64,000 bases of DNA from an uncultured Eubacteriales bacterium (GTDB lineage Bacteria > Bacillota > Clostridia > Tissierellales > Peptoniphilaceae): positions 1 to 64,000 of the forward strand of contig UQDI01000006.1 of the NCBI GenBank assembly GCA_900539725.1, given 5' to 3'. Both the position numbers and the translations under genes were made by a program. Below, one piece after another: positions 25,881 to 34,004 of the stretch. The stretch's first letter is position 1, and every line of letters starts with the position of its first letter. Below the pieces are notes generated by a model. That model worked only from the letters and a program-made list of their open reading frames with translations. It did not search any database and had not been told where the DNA came from.

Positions 25881-26944
25881 ATAAATACGATATAGTTGAT
25901 GGTAAAAGCCTTAGATATGGCTACACAACAGGCACATGCGCGGCTGTTGCAACACATGCAGCGCTGATAAATCTATTAGAAGGGCCAGTAAGTGAATATG
26001 ATATAGACCTTCCTTGCAATGAGACCATAAGCGTTGCTATTAACTCAAATGAAAAGGGTGATGGCTACGCCATAAGCTCGGTTATAAAGGACGCTGGTGA
26101 CGACCCAGACCAAACCAATGGCATAGAGATATTTTCAAAAGTTTCTTTAAGGGATGATGGCAAGGTCATTATCAAAGGCGGCGAAGGCGTTGGCATTTAC
26201 ACAAACGATTCAATCTTCGGCAAGAAGGGCGAATACGCCATAAACAAGGTGCCAAGAGAGATGATTACTAAAGAGGTTGAGCTTTTAACTGACAAGGGCG
26301 CTGACGTTACTATATTTACGCCTATGGGCGTTGAGATTGGCAAAAAGACTTTCAATCCAAACATTGGTATAGAAGGCGGCATCTCGATAATCGGCTCGAC
26401 TGGGCTAGTTAAGCCTATGAGCGAAGATGCTTTGCTTAAAACTATAAATTTAGAGATAAAAACGCTTTATCTTGATAAAGGCTCGAGAGAAATCGTTCTT
26501 ACGCCAGGCAGTCACGGCCTTAAAGAGGCGAATAGCATTGGTATAAATGAAAATATCGTTTTAACAAGTAATTACATCGGCGACTCGCTAAAGATGGCTT
26601 ACGAAATTGGCTTTAGAAAAATTACGCTCGTGGGTCACATAGGTAAGTTTGCAAAGCTATCTATAGGTGTATTTAACACGCACTCAAAGAACGCTGACAC
26701 ACGTATGGAGGCCTTTGTATATTACCTTGCGATGCTAAATAAGCCTTATGAAGTGATTAAGGAAGTGGATGCCTTTATCACTGCAGAAAAGTGTTACAAT
26801 TATCTTTATGATGCAGGCTACAAGGACGTTTTATGCGCTATGGAAGAGGGCTGCGAAAAAAGAGTTAAAACTTATCTAAAAGATGATTCGCTTGAAGCCA
26901 GCGTAAAAGTGTATTCGTTTGAAAAAGGAGTATTAGATTGTTAA
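25877..26944 (+). CDS. cbiD: Cobalt-precorrin-5B C1-methyltransferase
   Basis: The 355-residue protein has the CbiD pattern RYGYTTGTCAAVATHAA, KDAGDDPDQTNGIEI, GGEGVGIYT, TGLVKPMSEDAL, and GHIGKFAKLSIGVFNTHSKN. CbiD methylates C1 in the anaerobic pathway. Its start overlaps the cbiC stop, and its stop overlaps the TTG start of cbiE. Confidence 0.95.
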   Translation: MNKYDIVDGKSLRYGYTTGTCAAVATHAALINLLEGPVSEYDIDLPCNETISVAINSNEKGDGYAISSVIKDAGDDPDQTNGIEIFSKVSLRDDGKVIIKGGEGVGIYTNDSIFGKKGEYAINKVPREMITKEVELLTDKGADVTIFTPMGVEIGKKTFNPNIGIEGGISIIGSTGLVKPMSEDALLKTINLEIKTLYLDKGSREIVLTPGSHGLKEANSIGINENIVLTSNYIGDSLKMAYEIGFRKITLVGHIGKFAKLSIGVFNTHSKNADTRMEAFVYYLAMLNKPYEVIKEVDAFITAEKCYNYLYDAGYKDVLCAMEEGCEKRVKTYLKDDSLEASVKVYSFEKGVLDC

Positions 26945-27528
26945 TAGTTGTTGGAGTAGGACCAGGTAAAAGTGAATATATGAGCGTAAGAGCTTATAGG
27001 ACGATAAAAAATGCTAGTAATGTTTATGCGTTTAAAAGGGTAAAGGAAGAGCTTGAAGATGAATTTACTCATATAAATGAAATTTTTGTTAAAGATCTAA
27101 AAGATATTAAAGAAGGAGTTTTATTATTATCAGGCGACCCATCATTTTATGGCGCGGTTGATTACTTGAAGCGAGAGGGCGTTGCCATTGACGAGGTGAT
27201 CCCATCTATAACAGCTTTTCAGTACTTAATGAGCAAGGCGCAAGTGAATTGGAACGAGGCAAAGACTTATTCATTACACGGCAGAGAGCTTGACGATGGC
27301 TTCAAGACCATTGTTATGAATAATGACAAGGTTATAGTCCTATGTGATAAGCATAATAATCCAAAGGCTATAAAAAAATATTTGGACGAAAAAAATATTA
27401 AGAGAAAATACATCGTCGGCACAAATTTATCGCAAAGTGGCGAAATAATTAAGACTTATGACGCGGGCGATGAGATTGATATAGAAAATAGTTTATCGGT
27501 GGTGATTATTATAAATGAAGTGGTTTAA
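26938..27528 (+). CDS. cbiE: Cobalt-precorrin-7 C5-methyltransferase
   Basis: The 196-residue protein starts at TTG 26938 (AAAAAGGAG upstream), giving VGVGPGKSEYMSVRA at the N-terminus, the glycine-rich loop of corrin methyltransferases. LLLSGDPSFYGAVDYL is the GDP loop. Being directly followed by cbiT, as in many operons, identifies it as the CbiE half of the CobL function. Confidence 0.88.
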   Translation: MLIVVGVGPGKSEYMSVRAYRTIKNASNVYAFKRVKEELEDEFTHINEIFVKDLKDIKEGVLLLSGDPSFYGAVDYLKREGVAIDEVIPSITAFQYLMSKAQVNWNEAKTYSLHGRELDDGFKTIVMNNDKVIVLCDKHNNPKAIKKYLDEKNIKRKYIVGTNLSQSGEIIKTYDAGDEIDIENSLSVVIIINEVV

Positions 27529-28063
27529 GGACGAGGACTTTATCAGGGGCGAAGTGCCTATGACGAAGTTCATAAAGAGAAACGCAATAGTGAGTTTATT
27601 AGACGTGAGTGAAGACGACAAAATTTTAGAGATAGGCACGGGCACAGGCAGCGTCACTTGTCAAATGGCCGCTATTTGTAAAGAGGTCACTACGATTGAA
27701 AGAGATGACGAGGCCATAAGCGTGGCGAAGAAAAATTTTGAAAAATTTGGCCTTGATAATATTAAGCTCATCAAGGGAAAGGCGCCTGAGGGCATGGATG
27801 GAGCTGACTTTAATAAAGTTTACATCGGCGGCTCTGGAAAAAATTTAGAGAGCATTATGGATAAGCTTGATGAAAAAAATAATTTTACTGTCATCGCGAG
27901 CTTCATTATTTTTGACAATGCTTATGAGTTTAAAAGTTTACTAAAGAAGAAAAATTATAAAAACATTGATACATACATGATAAATGTGTCTAAGGCGGAG
28001 AAGCTTGAGATGATGATAGCTGAAAATCCGGTGATTATTGTGAGAGGTGAAAAGAATGATTAG
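27515..28063 (+). CDS. cbiT: Cobalt-precorrin-6B C15-methyltransferase (decarboxylating)
   Basis: The 182-residue protein is a Rossmann-type methyltransferase with DEDFIRGEVPMTKFIKRNAI at the N-terminus and the SAM motif ILEIGTGTGSVTCQMA. KGKAPEGM and VYIGGSGKNLESIMD are typical of CbiT. It methylates C15 and decarboxylates the C12 acetate. It overlaps cbiE by 14 bp. Confidence 0.93.
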   Translation: MKWFKDEDFIRGEVPMTKFIKRNAIVSLLDVSEDDKILEIGTGTGSVTCQMAAICKEVTTIERDDEAISVAKKNFEKFGLDNIKLIKGKAPEGMDGADFNKVYIGGSGKNLESIMDKLDEKNNFTVIASFIIFDNAYEFKSLLKKKNYKNIDTYMINVSKAEKLEMMIAENPVIIVRGEKND

Positions 28064-28811
28064 TTTTGTGGGCGCAGGTCCTGGGGACAGTGACTTAATT
28101 ACAGTTAAGGGACTAAAATTATTAAATGCAGCGGACGTGATTATATATGCTGGCTCCTTAGTATCAAAGGATATACTATCTGGAATAAAAGAGGGGGCAA
28201 AGGTATTTGACTCAGCTAAAATGACTTTGGAAGAGGTAGTAGAAGAATTTATTAAGGCAGAGGAAGCTGGCTTAAACACCGTTAGACTACATACTGGCGA
28301 CCCAAGCATATATGGCGCGATAAAGGAGCAAATAGATACGCTTGACTTACTTGGCTACAAATACGAAGTAATTCCGGGCGTTACAAGCGCAACAGCTGCT
28401 TGCGCAAGGATAGCTAAGGAATTTACTTTACCTGAAGTTAGTCAAACTCTCATCATCACTCGTATGGAGGGAAGGACTAAGGTGCCTGAGACTGAAAAGC
28501 TAGCTGAGCTTGCTAAGCACAAGACATCTATGGCAATTTATCTTTCGGCTTCACTTACAGAAAAGGTTCAAGAGGCTCTACTAGAAGGCTACGAAGATCC
28601 AAATACGCCAGTAGTCATCGCTTATAAGGCGACTTGGGCTGATGAAAAAATTATTTATACCAATATTGCAAATCTTGTTAAAGATGCTAAAGAAAACAAT
28701 ATTACAAAGCATGCTTTAATACTTGTTGGCAAATTTATTAACGCGCGTTACGAAAGAAGCAAGCTTTATGACCCAAGCTTCTCGACTGAGTATAGAAAAG
28801 CAAATGAATAA
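28056..28811 (+). CDS. cbiF: Cobalt-precorrin-4 C11-methyltransferase
   Basis: I place the start at ATG 28056 (GAGAGGTGA upstream); a GTG three codons earlier is also open. The 251-residue product has MISFVGAGPGDSDLITVKG, YAGSLV, RLHTGDPSIYGAIKEQ and PGVTSATAACARIAKEFTLP, plus ITRMEGRTKVP, all distinctive for CbiF/CobM. Confidence 0.95.
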   Translation: MISFVGAGPGDSDLITVKGLKLLNAADVIIYAGSLVSKDILSGIKEGAKVFDSAKMTLEEVVEEFIKAEEAGLNTVRLHTGDPSIYGAIKEQIDTLDLLGYKYEVIPGVTSATAACARIAKEFTLPEVSQTLIITRMEGRTKVPETEKLAELAKHKTSMAIYLSASLTEKVQEALLEGYEDPNTPVVIAYKATWADEKIIYTNIANLVKDAKENNITKHALILVGKFINARYERSKLYDPSFSTEYRKANE

Positions 28812-29763
28812 GATCATCATCACCTACACTGAAGCTGGCCTTGCTATAGCTAAGACTATAGCAGCTGGCTTTGATGTAGAAATTTTTTATAAGGATAAAA
28901 ACGTCGACAAGGTCTTGGAGGATAGATGGTCTTCGCTTGATACAATCATCTTCACAAGTGCAACGGGCATAGCGGTTCGTAAGATTGCTCCTTTAATCAA
29001 GGACAAATACACAGACCCAGCAGTTCTTGTGATTGACGACAAGGCAAAGCACGTCATATCGCTTTTATCTGGTCACATAGGCGGGGCAAATGAACTTGCC
29101 ATTGATATTGCTAAGACTATTGGTGCTGAACCAGTCATCACTACAGCCTCGGACAATAGAGGCCTAGAAGCGCTCGATATTTATTTAAGAGATAATGATT
29201 TTGCATATAACTCAAGAGAGGCTCTTACCATCATTATGGGAGCCATAGTAAATAATAAAAAAATTTATCTAGGGGCGAATGATTTTGAATTTAAATATGG
29301 TAATTTCACGAATGATAGAGATGAAGCGGACTACGCCATAATCCAGGATGAAGGCTATATGACAAGTGACGATAAAAACACTCTTTACATCATAAAGAAA
29401 AAATACAATATGGGCATAGGCCTAAGACGAGGAACGGCCACTGACGTTTTGGAGAAAGCGTTTCATGAAGTACTTAAGGAGATGGACATAAATCCAAAGG
29501 CGATTAAGCGCTTTGGCTCAATCGATATAAAGAAGGACGAAGAGGCTCTTCTTGAGCTTTGCAAAAAATACGATAGAGAGCTAATTTTTTATACTGCAGA
29601 TGAACTTAACGAGGTAGATGTCTCGGAAAAGTCTGATTTTGTCAAGAAGATCACAGGCGCTTACTCAGTTAGCGAGGCCGCGGCGAAACTGCTTGGCGGA
29701 AAAATTATTTTATCAAAAAAGATTATCGATTCAATAACATTTTCAATTACAGAGGAGATATAA
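28804..29763 (+). CDS. cbiG: Cobalt-precorrin-5A hydrolase
   Basis: The start ATG 28804 overlaps the cbiF stop (ATGAATAA), giving 319 residues; the longer open frame upstream lies inside cbiF. Typical CbiG blocks are TIIFTSATGIAVRKIAPLI, VLVIDDKAKHVISLLSGHIG, GANELA and GIGLRRGTATDVLE. The enzyme opens the delta-lactone and releases acetaldehyde. Confidence 0.93.
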   Translation: MNKIIITYTEAGLAIAKTIAAGFDVEIFYKDKNVDKVLEDRWSSLDTIIFTSATGIAVRKIAPLIKDKYTDPAVLVIDDKAKHVISLLSGHIGGANELAIDIAKTIGAEPVITTASDNRGLEALDIYLRDNDFAYNSREALTIIMGAIVNNKKIYLGANDFEFKYGNFTNDRDEADYAIIQDEGYMTSDDKNTLYIIKKKYNMGIGLRRGTATDVLEKAFHEVLKEMDINPKAIKRFGSIDIKKDEEALLELCKKYDRELIFYTADELNEVDVSEKSDFVKKITGAYSVSEAAAKLLGGKIILSKKIIDSITFSITEEI

Positions 29764-29764
29764 A

Positions 29765-30484
29765 ATGAATAAATTATATGTTGTGGGCATAGGACCCGGA
29801 TCAAAAGAGAATATGACTTTCAAGGCGGTAGACGCAATTAAAGAAGCAGATACAATAGTCGCATACACAAAGTACCTTGCCTATGTAGAGGATTTTATAG
29901 ATGGCAAGGATATAATCAAAACTGGTATGACAGGCGAAAAAGAAAGATGTCAGCTCGCTATCGATGAGTACAAGAAGGGCAAGACTGTTGCCATCATTTC
30001 AACTGGCGACTCGGGTCTATATGGCATGGCTGGCCTTGTTTATGAAATAGATCCAAGTATAAACATCGAGGTAGTTCCTGGTGTGAGCGCTGCTTTTTCG
30101 TCAGCGAGCGTTGTTGGCGCGCCACTAATGCATGACACAGCTCTAATTAGTTTATCGGACCTACTTACTGATTGGGATCTTATTCTTAAGAGGGTAAGGA
30201 ACTGCGCCGATGCGGATATGGTCATCGCTCTATATAATCCAAAGAGCAAGAAGAGAGTGGACCACTTAAAAGAAGCACTTGACATAATTAGGGAGTATAG
30301 AGATGCACAGACACCTATTGCCATGGTTAAAAACGCTTTAAGAGAAGGCATGGACTATAGGATAAGTACGCTTGATGACGTTGATTATGATTTTTGCGAG
30401 ATGAACACTACTGTCATCATTGGCAATAGCCAAAGCTATATTAAGAATGGCAAGTTCATTACGCCAAGAGGATACAAGCTATGA
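29765..30484 (+). CDS. cbiH: Cobalt-precorrin-3 C17-methyltransferase
   Basis: The 239-residue protein carries YVVGIGPGSKENMTFKAVDA, VAYTKYLAYV, ISTGDSGLYGMAGLVYE, EVVPGVSAAFSSASVVGAPL and MVIALYNPKSKKRVDHL. These identify CbiH/CobJ, which does ring contraction together with C17 methylation. A GAGGAG RBS precedes the ATG. Confidence 0.95.
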   Translation: MNKLYVVGIGPGSKENMTFKAVDAIKEADTIVAYTKYLAYVEDFIDGKDIIKTGMTGEKERCQLAIDEYKKGKTVAIISTGDSGLYGMAGLVYEIDPSINIEVVPGVSAAFSSASVVGAPLMHDTALISLSDLLTDWDLILKRVRNCADADMVIALYNPKSKKRVDHLKEALDIIREYRDAQTPIAMVKNALREGMDYRISTLDDVDYDFCEMNTTVIIGNSQSYIKNGKFITPRGYKL

Positions 30485-31239
30485 TACTGATCATAGGCGG
30501 CACAAGCGAAGGCGAAGAGATATACGAAAGACTCAATGACAAGTATGATTTATTTCTTTCAGTCGCGACTGAGAGCGGAAAAAAACTTTATGCGTCAAAG
30601 GATTTAATCATGGGCAGGATGAATAAGGATGGCTTTAAAGATTTTATTCAAAAAAATGATATCGACATGATTATAGACGCTTCACATCCATTTGCAGTTG
30701 AAGTAACTAAGAACGCGTCAGAGGCAGCGAAAGAGATGAATATAAATTATCTTCGCTATGCGAGAAGCGTTTTGGACTACGAAGAAAAAGATAATATAGT
30801 TAGAGTGCCATCGTATGAGGCGGCTTTTAAGTATATTGACACGCTAAAAGACAAAGAAGAAAATTTTTTATTCACGACTGGTTCGAACAGAATAAAGGAC
30901 TTTGAAAAAGTAAGGGGCAAGAACAGATTCATCTATAGAGTATTGCCGAGCGCCGAGAGCATAAAGGTTTGCGACGACAATCATATAGAGATGAAAAACA
31001 TCGTTGCTCAGATGGGTCCCTTCACTTTGGAAGAAAATATCGCCTTGATCGATAGATACGATATAAAATATTTAGTGAGCAAAGAGAGTGGCAAAGTTGG
31101 CGGTACTGACGCTAAACTTGATGCTTGTTTACAAAGAAATATAATTTGTGTTATAATTACAAGGGAAGAAGAAAATGCTTTACATAGCATTGATGAAGTA
31201 ATTAATTATATGGAGGCTAATTATGGAAGATTCTTATAG
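30481..31239 (+). CDS. cbiJ: Cobalt-precorrin-6A reductase
   Basis: The 252-residue protein begins MILIIGGTSEGEEIYERL, a nucleotide-binding loop typical of CbiJ/CobK. It continues with IIDASHPFAVEVTKNASEAA, NYLRYAR and TTGSNRIKDFE; YLVSKESGKVGGTDAKLDA is the conserved C-terminal block. It overlaps cbiH by four bases. Confidence 0.93.
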   Translation: MILIIGGTSEGEEIYERLNDKYDLFLSVATESGKKLYASKDLIMGRMNKDGFKDFIQKNDIDMIIDASHPFAVEVTKNASEAAKEMNINYLRYARSVLDYEEKDNIVRVPSYEAAFKYIDTLKDKEENFLFTTGSNRIKDFEKVRGKNRFIYRVLPSAESIKVCDDNHIEMKNIVAQMGPFTLEENIALIDRYDIKYLVSKESGKVGGTDAKLDACLQRNIICVIITREEENALHSIDEVINYMEANYGRFL

Positions 31240-31519
31240 ATTTTTTAATAACAAGAAATGCGCGTACATGCCGTGTCATAAAGTTGATAATACTGAGGAT
31301 TTCAACTGCTTGTTTTGTTACTGCCCTCTTTATCTAATGGAAGAGTGCGGAGGCAATTACAAGATGACAGCAGGCATTAAGGACTGCTCAAACTGCTTGA
31401 TACCTCATAGACCAAAGGGTTACGACTACATCGTAAATAAGTTTAGAGAGTACAATCAAAAAAAGGCAGATGAATACATTAAAAATCTTGAAAAAGAAAT
31501 GAACAAGGACAATGATTAA
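31223..31519 (+). CDS. Cysteine-rich small protein of cobalamin operons
   Basis: The 98-residue protein contains CAYMPCHK, FNCLFCYCPLY, EECGG and DCSNCLIPH, about nine cysteines and two histidines clustered in the first 62 residues. It matches the small Cys-rich domain family often found inside B12 operons. A zinc, cobalt or Fe-S site seems likely. It overlaps both neighbours (cbiJ and cobU), so it is tightly coupled to the pathway. The exact role is unknown. Confidence 0.8.
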   Translation: MEDSYRFFNNKKCAYMPCHKVDNTEDFNCLFCYCPLYLMEECGGNYKMTAGIKDCSNCLIPHRPKGYDYIVNKFREYNQKKADEYIKNLEKEMNKDND

Positions 31520-32045
31520 GCTTGTACTAGGCGGAGCGCGAAGCGGCAAAAGCGAGTTTGCTGAAGATATTTATAAAGATATTGATGATGTGACTTATAT
31601 AGCTACTGCCAAAGCCATTGACAAAGAATTTGAAGAAAGAATTGCTCTTCACAAGGCAAGACGCAATACTAAGTGGACTACTATCGAAGCTTATAAGGAT
31701 TTTGCTAGCATAGAGATGAAGACTAAGTACTATTTTCTTGACGATGTGACAAATATGCTTACGAATATACTTTTTGATCACTTAGGAGAAAGGGAAATAG
31801 CTGACGAAGATGCTCAGATAGTAGAAAAACTTGTCATAGATGAAATGTCTAAGCTATTTGCAAGGATAAATGAGATGGACGCTGATATAGTCATAGTCTC
31901 ATCAGAGCTTGGCGCTGGACTTGTGCCAGAAGCAAAGCTATCGAGGCTATTTAGAGACATGCACGGCAAAGTCAATCAATACATCGCGAAGAATGCGGAC
32001 GAAGTTTACTACGTCATCGCATCGATTGGAGTGAAGATAAAGTGA
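31512..32045 (+). CDS. cobU: Adenosylcobinamide kinase / guanylyltransferase
   Basis: The 177-residue protein begins MIKLVLGGARSGKSEFAEDI (P-loop GGARSGKS) and has TYIATAKAIDKEFEERIALHKARR with the guanylylated His. IVSSELGAGLVPEAKLSRLFRD closes the signature. It phosphorylates adenosylcobinamide and attaches GMP ahead of lower-ligand addition. Confidence 0.95.
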   Translation: MIKLVLGGARSGKSEFAEDIYKDIDDVTYIATAKAIDKEFEERIALHKARRNTKWTTIEAYKDFASIEMKTKYYFLDDVTNMLTNILFDHLGEREIADEDAQIVEKLVIDEMSKLFARINEMDADIVIVSSELGAGLVPEAKLSRLFRDMHGKVNQYIAKNADEVYYVIASIGVKIK

Positions 32046-32761
32046 AGGGACTAATACTAGCACTGCAATTCATGACGAGGGTGCCAATTAATATCGGCGT
32101 CGATTTTAATAAGAAAAATATAGGGGCAATGCTTTGCTTTTTTCCTTTTATTGGCCTAATCATAGGTCTATTTACATTTCTTCCGACAATATTCTTGCGT
32201 GATAAGATATCCATGGACTTAGTGGCTCTCTTAAACATAATTTTTTATCTACTCATAACAGGCGCTTTGCACATGGACGGCCTATCTGACACGTCTGATG
32301 CATTTTTATCAAACAGAAGCAAGGACAGGATGAAGGCCATAATGAAGGATTCTACAGTGGGCACTTTTGGTGTAATTAGCATAGTCATAGTACTTGCGGC
32401 AAAATTTTTTGCTTTTAAAGATATTGCAGTTCAAGGTTTTAAATGGGACTACATATTTATATATATTTACTCAAAGACCATTGCAATGAATGCGTTTATT
32501 TACTTTAGGAGCGCGGACAGCAGTACTTTGTTCAAGACATTTAAGGAGAGCAGAAACACTTTTCTTATCAACTTTATGAACTTAGTCGTGATATGCTCAA
32601 GCATAATATTTGACTACAAAGTCTTAGTGTATTTACTTATCGAAGCAATAGTATTTGTGCTTTTGTATTTAATTTCACTTAAGAAGATAGATGGCGCGAC
32701 AGGAGATACTATAGGCGCATCAGTAGAATTAGCAGAAACAATAAGTTTATTTGTAAAATAG
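32042..32761 (+). CDS. cobS: Adenosylcobinamide-GDP ribazoletransferase (cobalamin synthase)
   Basis: The 239-residue integral membrane protein starts at GTG 32042, overlapping the cobU stop. It has LILALQFMTRVP, then HMDGLSDTSDAFLSN and IMKDSTVGTFGVI, the conserved CobS blocks, and about six transmembrane helices. It is the last gene of the B12 operon and of the host DNA before the prophage. No cobT or cobC is adjacent, so the lower ligand is unspecified. Confidence 0.93.
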   Translation: MKGLILALQFMTRVPINIGVDFNKKNIGAMLCFFPFIGLIIGLFTFLPTIFLRDKISMDLVALLNIIFYLLITGALHMDGLSDTSDAFLSNRSKDRMKAIMKDSTVGTFGVISIVIVLAAKFFAFKDIAVQGFKWDYIFIYIYSKTIAMNAFIYFRSADSSTLFKTFKESRNTFLINFMNLVVICSSIIFDYKVLVYLLIEAIVFVLLYLISLKKIDGATGDTIGASVELAETISLFVK

Positions 32762-32834
32762 GGGGTAATATTTAGCTTGTGTATTTTACACACTTACAGA
32801 TGCATATAGTTACTAGTTTGTACTATTTAGGATA

Positions 32835-32893
32835 GACTATAAGTTACTAACTGTAACTATAAAATATTTGATTGGACTATAAGTTACTAACTG
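32835..32893. repeat. 19-bp direct repeats at the integrase end (arm-type sites)
   Basis: GACTATAAGTTACTAACTG occurs exactly at 32835-32853 and again at 32875-32893, 40 bp apart, with a degenerate third copy around 32805-32817 (TATAGTTACTAGT). The second copy lies within the last codons of the integrase gene. Repeats of this kind beside an int gene are typical arm-type binding sites of the attachment region. Confidence 0.7.
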
Positions 32894-33899
32894 CATCTAC
32901 AAGCTCTTTTGATCTTGGCATGATGTAATATTTATCTGTAGTATCAAAATCAGCGTGGCCTAAAATTCTAGTTATATATTCTTTATTCATAATTTTTGCG
33001 TTGAGCATTGTTGCGTAGGTTCTCCTACATGCGTGCGATGTTAGATGCTCAATACCAGCATCTTTTAATGCATCAGCATACTTACATTTGTATAGCTGAG
33101 CATAGGTATAAGGTTTGCCACCATGCTCAAACAAGTAATTTTTATTCTTACTGCATATCTGAGTAATTATCGGCAGTATTCTTTTTGGCAAAGGTATTAT
33201 CCTGTCTTTTCCAGCATCTGTTTTAATACCATGCAAAATATATCTATCTTCTAAGTTTACATAGTCTATTTTGCAAGTAGCAAGTTCCCCCATCCTCATG
33301 CCTGTATAAATCAGGATAAGAGGAATTTCAATATTTTCAACTTTGCCTACAGACGACCACATTTTTTGTATGTCAAGGTCGGTGAATATTTTCTTTTCTT
33401 TTGGCGCTTTTCCCTTAGGTGTAATTAATAAGCTTGAGTAATCTGTGGTTATTATTTGTCGCCTCATAGCCTCTTTACATAGCAGACTTATAAGAACTCT
33501 TACTGATCTAATGCTACTGCTGGCCATGTGTGAGCAATCATTAAGTGTTTTTTGTAAAATTTGAACATTTAAGTCTCTTACTCTTACATCGTATATGCGT
33601 TTTAATTTTTTAAAGCTTGTTACATATCCGTCAGCAGTGCCTTTGCATACAGTTTCAAAGTGCGTTTTTGACCACTGATCAAATAATTCTTTTACAGTGA
33701 TCAATGTAAGATCTGTTGGGCGGTCTAAATATTCTATTAGCACACGTTCTGCATCTAAACGAGTTTTAAAAGTTCCTAATGTTTTTTGTATAGTGCGGCC
33801 ATCAATTGGATCTTCAGTTGCAGGTACTCTGGCAAGCCATGGGCGGCGCCTTTTACCTGATAACTTTACTACTGATCCTGTGCCATTTTCTCTTCTCAT
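32877..33899 (-). CDS. int: Phage tyrosine recombinase / integrase
   Basis: The 340-residue protein has an Arg/Gly-rich AP2-like N-terminus (GSVVKLSGKRRRPWLARV) and a SAM-like core-binding domain (LITVKELFDQWSKTHFE). The catalytic domain carries Arg in TGMRMGELATCKIDYV, HxxR in TSHACRRTYATMLN, and LGHADFDTTDKYYIMPR with the nucleophilic Tyr. It integrates and, with an excisionase, excises the prophage. GGAGG precedes the minus-strand ATG. Confidence 0.95.
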   Translation of the reverse strand: MRRENGTGSVVKLSGKRRRPWLARVPATEDPIDGRTIQKTLGTFKTRLDAERVLIEYLDRPTDLTLITVKELFDQWSKTHFETVCKGTADGYVTSFKKLKRIYDVRVRDLNVQILQKTLNDCSHMASSSIRSVRVLISLLCKEAMRRQIITTDYSSLLITPKGKAPKEKKIFTDLDIQKMWSSVGKVENIEIPLILIYTGMRMGELATCKIDYVNLEDRYILHGIKTDAGKDRIIPLPKRILPIITQICSKNKNYLFEHGGKPYTYAQLYKCKYADALKDAGIEHLTSHACRRTYATMLNAKIMNKEYITRILGHADFDTTDKYYIMPRSKELVDAVSNL

Positions 33900-33900
33900 A

Positions 33901-33929
33901 TTGCTTTTCCTCCTTCCTTATGATATAAT
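33901..33929 (+). promoter_or_regulatory. Plus-strand promoter upstream of candidate sRNA
   Basis: TTGCTT (33901-33906) and the extended -10 TGATATAAT (33921-33929) have a 17-bp spacer. No plus-strand gene follows; a terminator lies 70 bp downstream. It overlaps the integrase leader in the opposite direction. Confidence 0.6.
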
Positions 33930-33935
33930 CAACAT

Positions 33936-34004
33936 GAGAGTGGTACAACAAAATGCGATAATCTCTCAGCTGTGTATAGTGGTTCGGACTTACACAGCTT
34001 TTTT
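33936..34004 (+). ncRNA. Candidate small RNA opposite the int leader
   Basis: A plus-strand promoter is followed by about 70 nt ending in a clear terminator: AGCTGTGTA (33968-33976) pairs with TACACAGCT (33991-33999), followed by TTTTT. Before it, TGAGAG (33935-33940) can pair with CTCTCA (33963-33968), competing slightly with the terminator stem. The RNA would be antisense to the mRNA running from the 270-aa gene into int. Inverted GTACAACAA/TTGTTGTAC arms (33943-33951 and 34006-34014) enclose it. Confidence 0.45.
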
